Assembly (NCBI GenBank): GCA_017408185.1
Contig: JAFQVE010000325.1
Location: forward strand, 1 to 5,236
Reading direction: 5' to 3'
Length of the DNA stretch: 5,236 nucleotides
From: Oscillospiraceae bacterium
GTDB taxonomy: Bacteria; Bacillota_A; Clostridia; Oscillospirales; JAAYXM01
In this document: one piece after another, positions 4,655 through 5,236 of the stretch
Layout of the letters: every line of letters starts with the position of its first letter
Numbering within the stretch: the stretch's first letter is position 1
Made by a program: the position numbers and the translations under genes
The notes under the pieces: model-generated
Told to the model about the DNA's origin: nothing
The model's input: only the letters and a program-made list of their open reading frames with translations
Databases searched by the model: none

Positions 4655-5236
4655 CGTATCAGCTGCCCCTTCCCGCTTTTAACAAGCTCAACAAAATCAT
4701 CCACCGTCTTTATTTCTTTATCAGAAAGCATTCCTGACAATGCGTAGTCTTCAAGGCGGTGCGCATCGCTTCCGGCAGTCATATAAAGATTATGTTCTTT
4801 TGCCTGGGCTTCCGCCAAATCAGTATAATTTTCATGGCGCGGACTTGAATTGTAAATTTCAAAGCCGTCAATGCAAGAATAATCAGAATATGTTCCGCCG
4901 TCACGACGGGGGTGCGCCTGTACTACAAGCACTCCTTTTTCATGCATGATTTTATAAAACTCTTCGTGTGTAACCTTACATATATCGGGGTAATTATAAA
5001 GTATTTCGGGAGTTATGCCATACACGAGATAATCTCCGGGAACGGTTGAAAGATGTATCTCCGCACTCAGAATCACGTTTACTCCGATTTCATCGCCTTT
5101 CTCTTTTGCATTGCGATAGCCGAGAAAAAAACGGTCAACGGCATTTTGCCAGCATTCACTGTCGTATCCGTCAAGATATTTCTGAATGAAATGGTCGGTT
5201 ACTATAACACTTTTATACCCTGCCTTATGATAAAGC
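4651..5236 (-). CDS. PHP-domain metal-dependent phosphoesterase, N-terminus beyond window
   Basis: The frame is open from the window end to TGA at 4651-4653, giving 194 residues of a protein that starts upstream of the window. A GTG at 5076 is an internal valine, because the frame upstream of it encodes conserved PHP sequence. Visible PHP metal-site motifs, numbered within this fragment, are V-T-D-H (12-15), S-A-E-I-H-L (57-62, Glu59), Q-A-H-P-R-R (106-111), G-F-E-I-Y-N (124-129) with R-H-E-N shortly after, and G-S-D-A-H (155-159). The usual first metal motif H-x-H lies in the missing part. The segment P-G-D-Y-L-V-Y-G after Glu59 is typical of stand-alone PHP phosphoesterases rather than of polymerase or HisK domains. 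It overlaps the metallophosphoesterase start by 4 bases, so the two are probably co-translated. Likely a cytoplasmic phosphoesterase; substrate unknown. Confidence 0.88.
   Translation of the reverse strand, partial: LYHKAGYKSVIVTDHFIQKYLDGYDSECWQNAVDRFFLGYRNAKEKGDEIGVNVILSAEIHLSTVPGDYLVYGITPEILYNYPDICKVTHEEFYKIMHEKGVLVVQAHPRRDGGTYSDYSCIDGFEIYNSSPRHENYTDLAEAQAKEHNLYMTAGSDAHRLEDYALSGMLSDKEIKTVDDFVELVKSGKGQLIR

Noticed and set aside
4651..5076. GTG at 5076 as the true start of the PHP gene (141 residues)
   Set aside because: The frame stays open upstream to the window end and encodes the conserved V-T-D-H metal motif, so the GTG is an internal codon of a longer gene cut by the window.

Overview
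The window carries four genes, all on the minus strand, and about 98% of it is coding. Order of transcription, from high to low coordinates, is: a PHP-domain phosphoesterase missing its N-terminus (4651-5236), a calcineurin-like metallophosphoesterase (4010-4654), a 620-residue secreted protein (2040-3902), and a second secreted protein of at least 656 residues whose C-terminus lies beyond base 1 (1-1968). No rRNA, tRNA, CRISPR array, transposase or phage gene is visible. No gene-free stretch exceeds about 110 bases.

The source looks like a low-to-moderate GC Gram-positive bacterium, most likely an uncultured member of Clostridia from a gut or similar anaerobic community. The reasons are strong GGAGG-type ribosome binding sites, short Lys-Lys signal peptides ending in A-x-A or V-S-A, bacterial Ig-like (Big_2) and Listeria-Bacteroides-repeat-like domains, and a metallophosphoesterase of a type I associate with Clostridia. 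This is inference from style, not a phylogenetic placement.

Region 4010-5236 is a cytoplasmic pair of metal-dependent phosphoesterases whose reading frames overlap by the 4 bases ATGA, so they are probably translated together. A small hairpin (3986-4002) may end that transcript. Region 3903-4009 is the longest intergenic gap. It also holds a 35-base palindromic element (3931-3965) resembling a short dispersed repeat seen in many bacterial genomes, followed by the ribosome binding site of the 620-residue protein.

Region 1-3902 encodes two exported, multi-domain, apparently non-enzymatic proteins that are paralogous in part. Both carry a roughly 200-260 residue module I do not recognise (once in the first protein, twice in the second). 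Its core reads like a beta-sandwich carbohydrate-binding-type fold (D/E-W-V-A-[FL]-K-[VI]-x-[VI]-P). In the second protein each copy is followed by a Big_2-like domain; in the first protein the copy is followed by Listeria-Bacteroides-type repeats. The 71-base gap between the two genes holds two stem-loops separated by one base, the second with the Shine-Dalgarno sequence in its loop, so expression of the second gene may be tuned post-transcriptionally. The most noteworthy content is this duplicated surface or secreted module and the structured RNA between its two genes.
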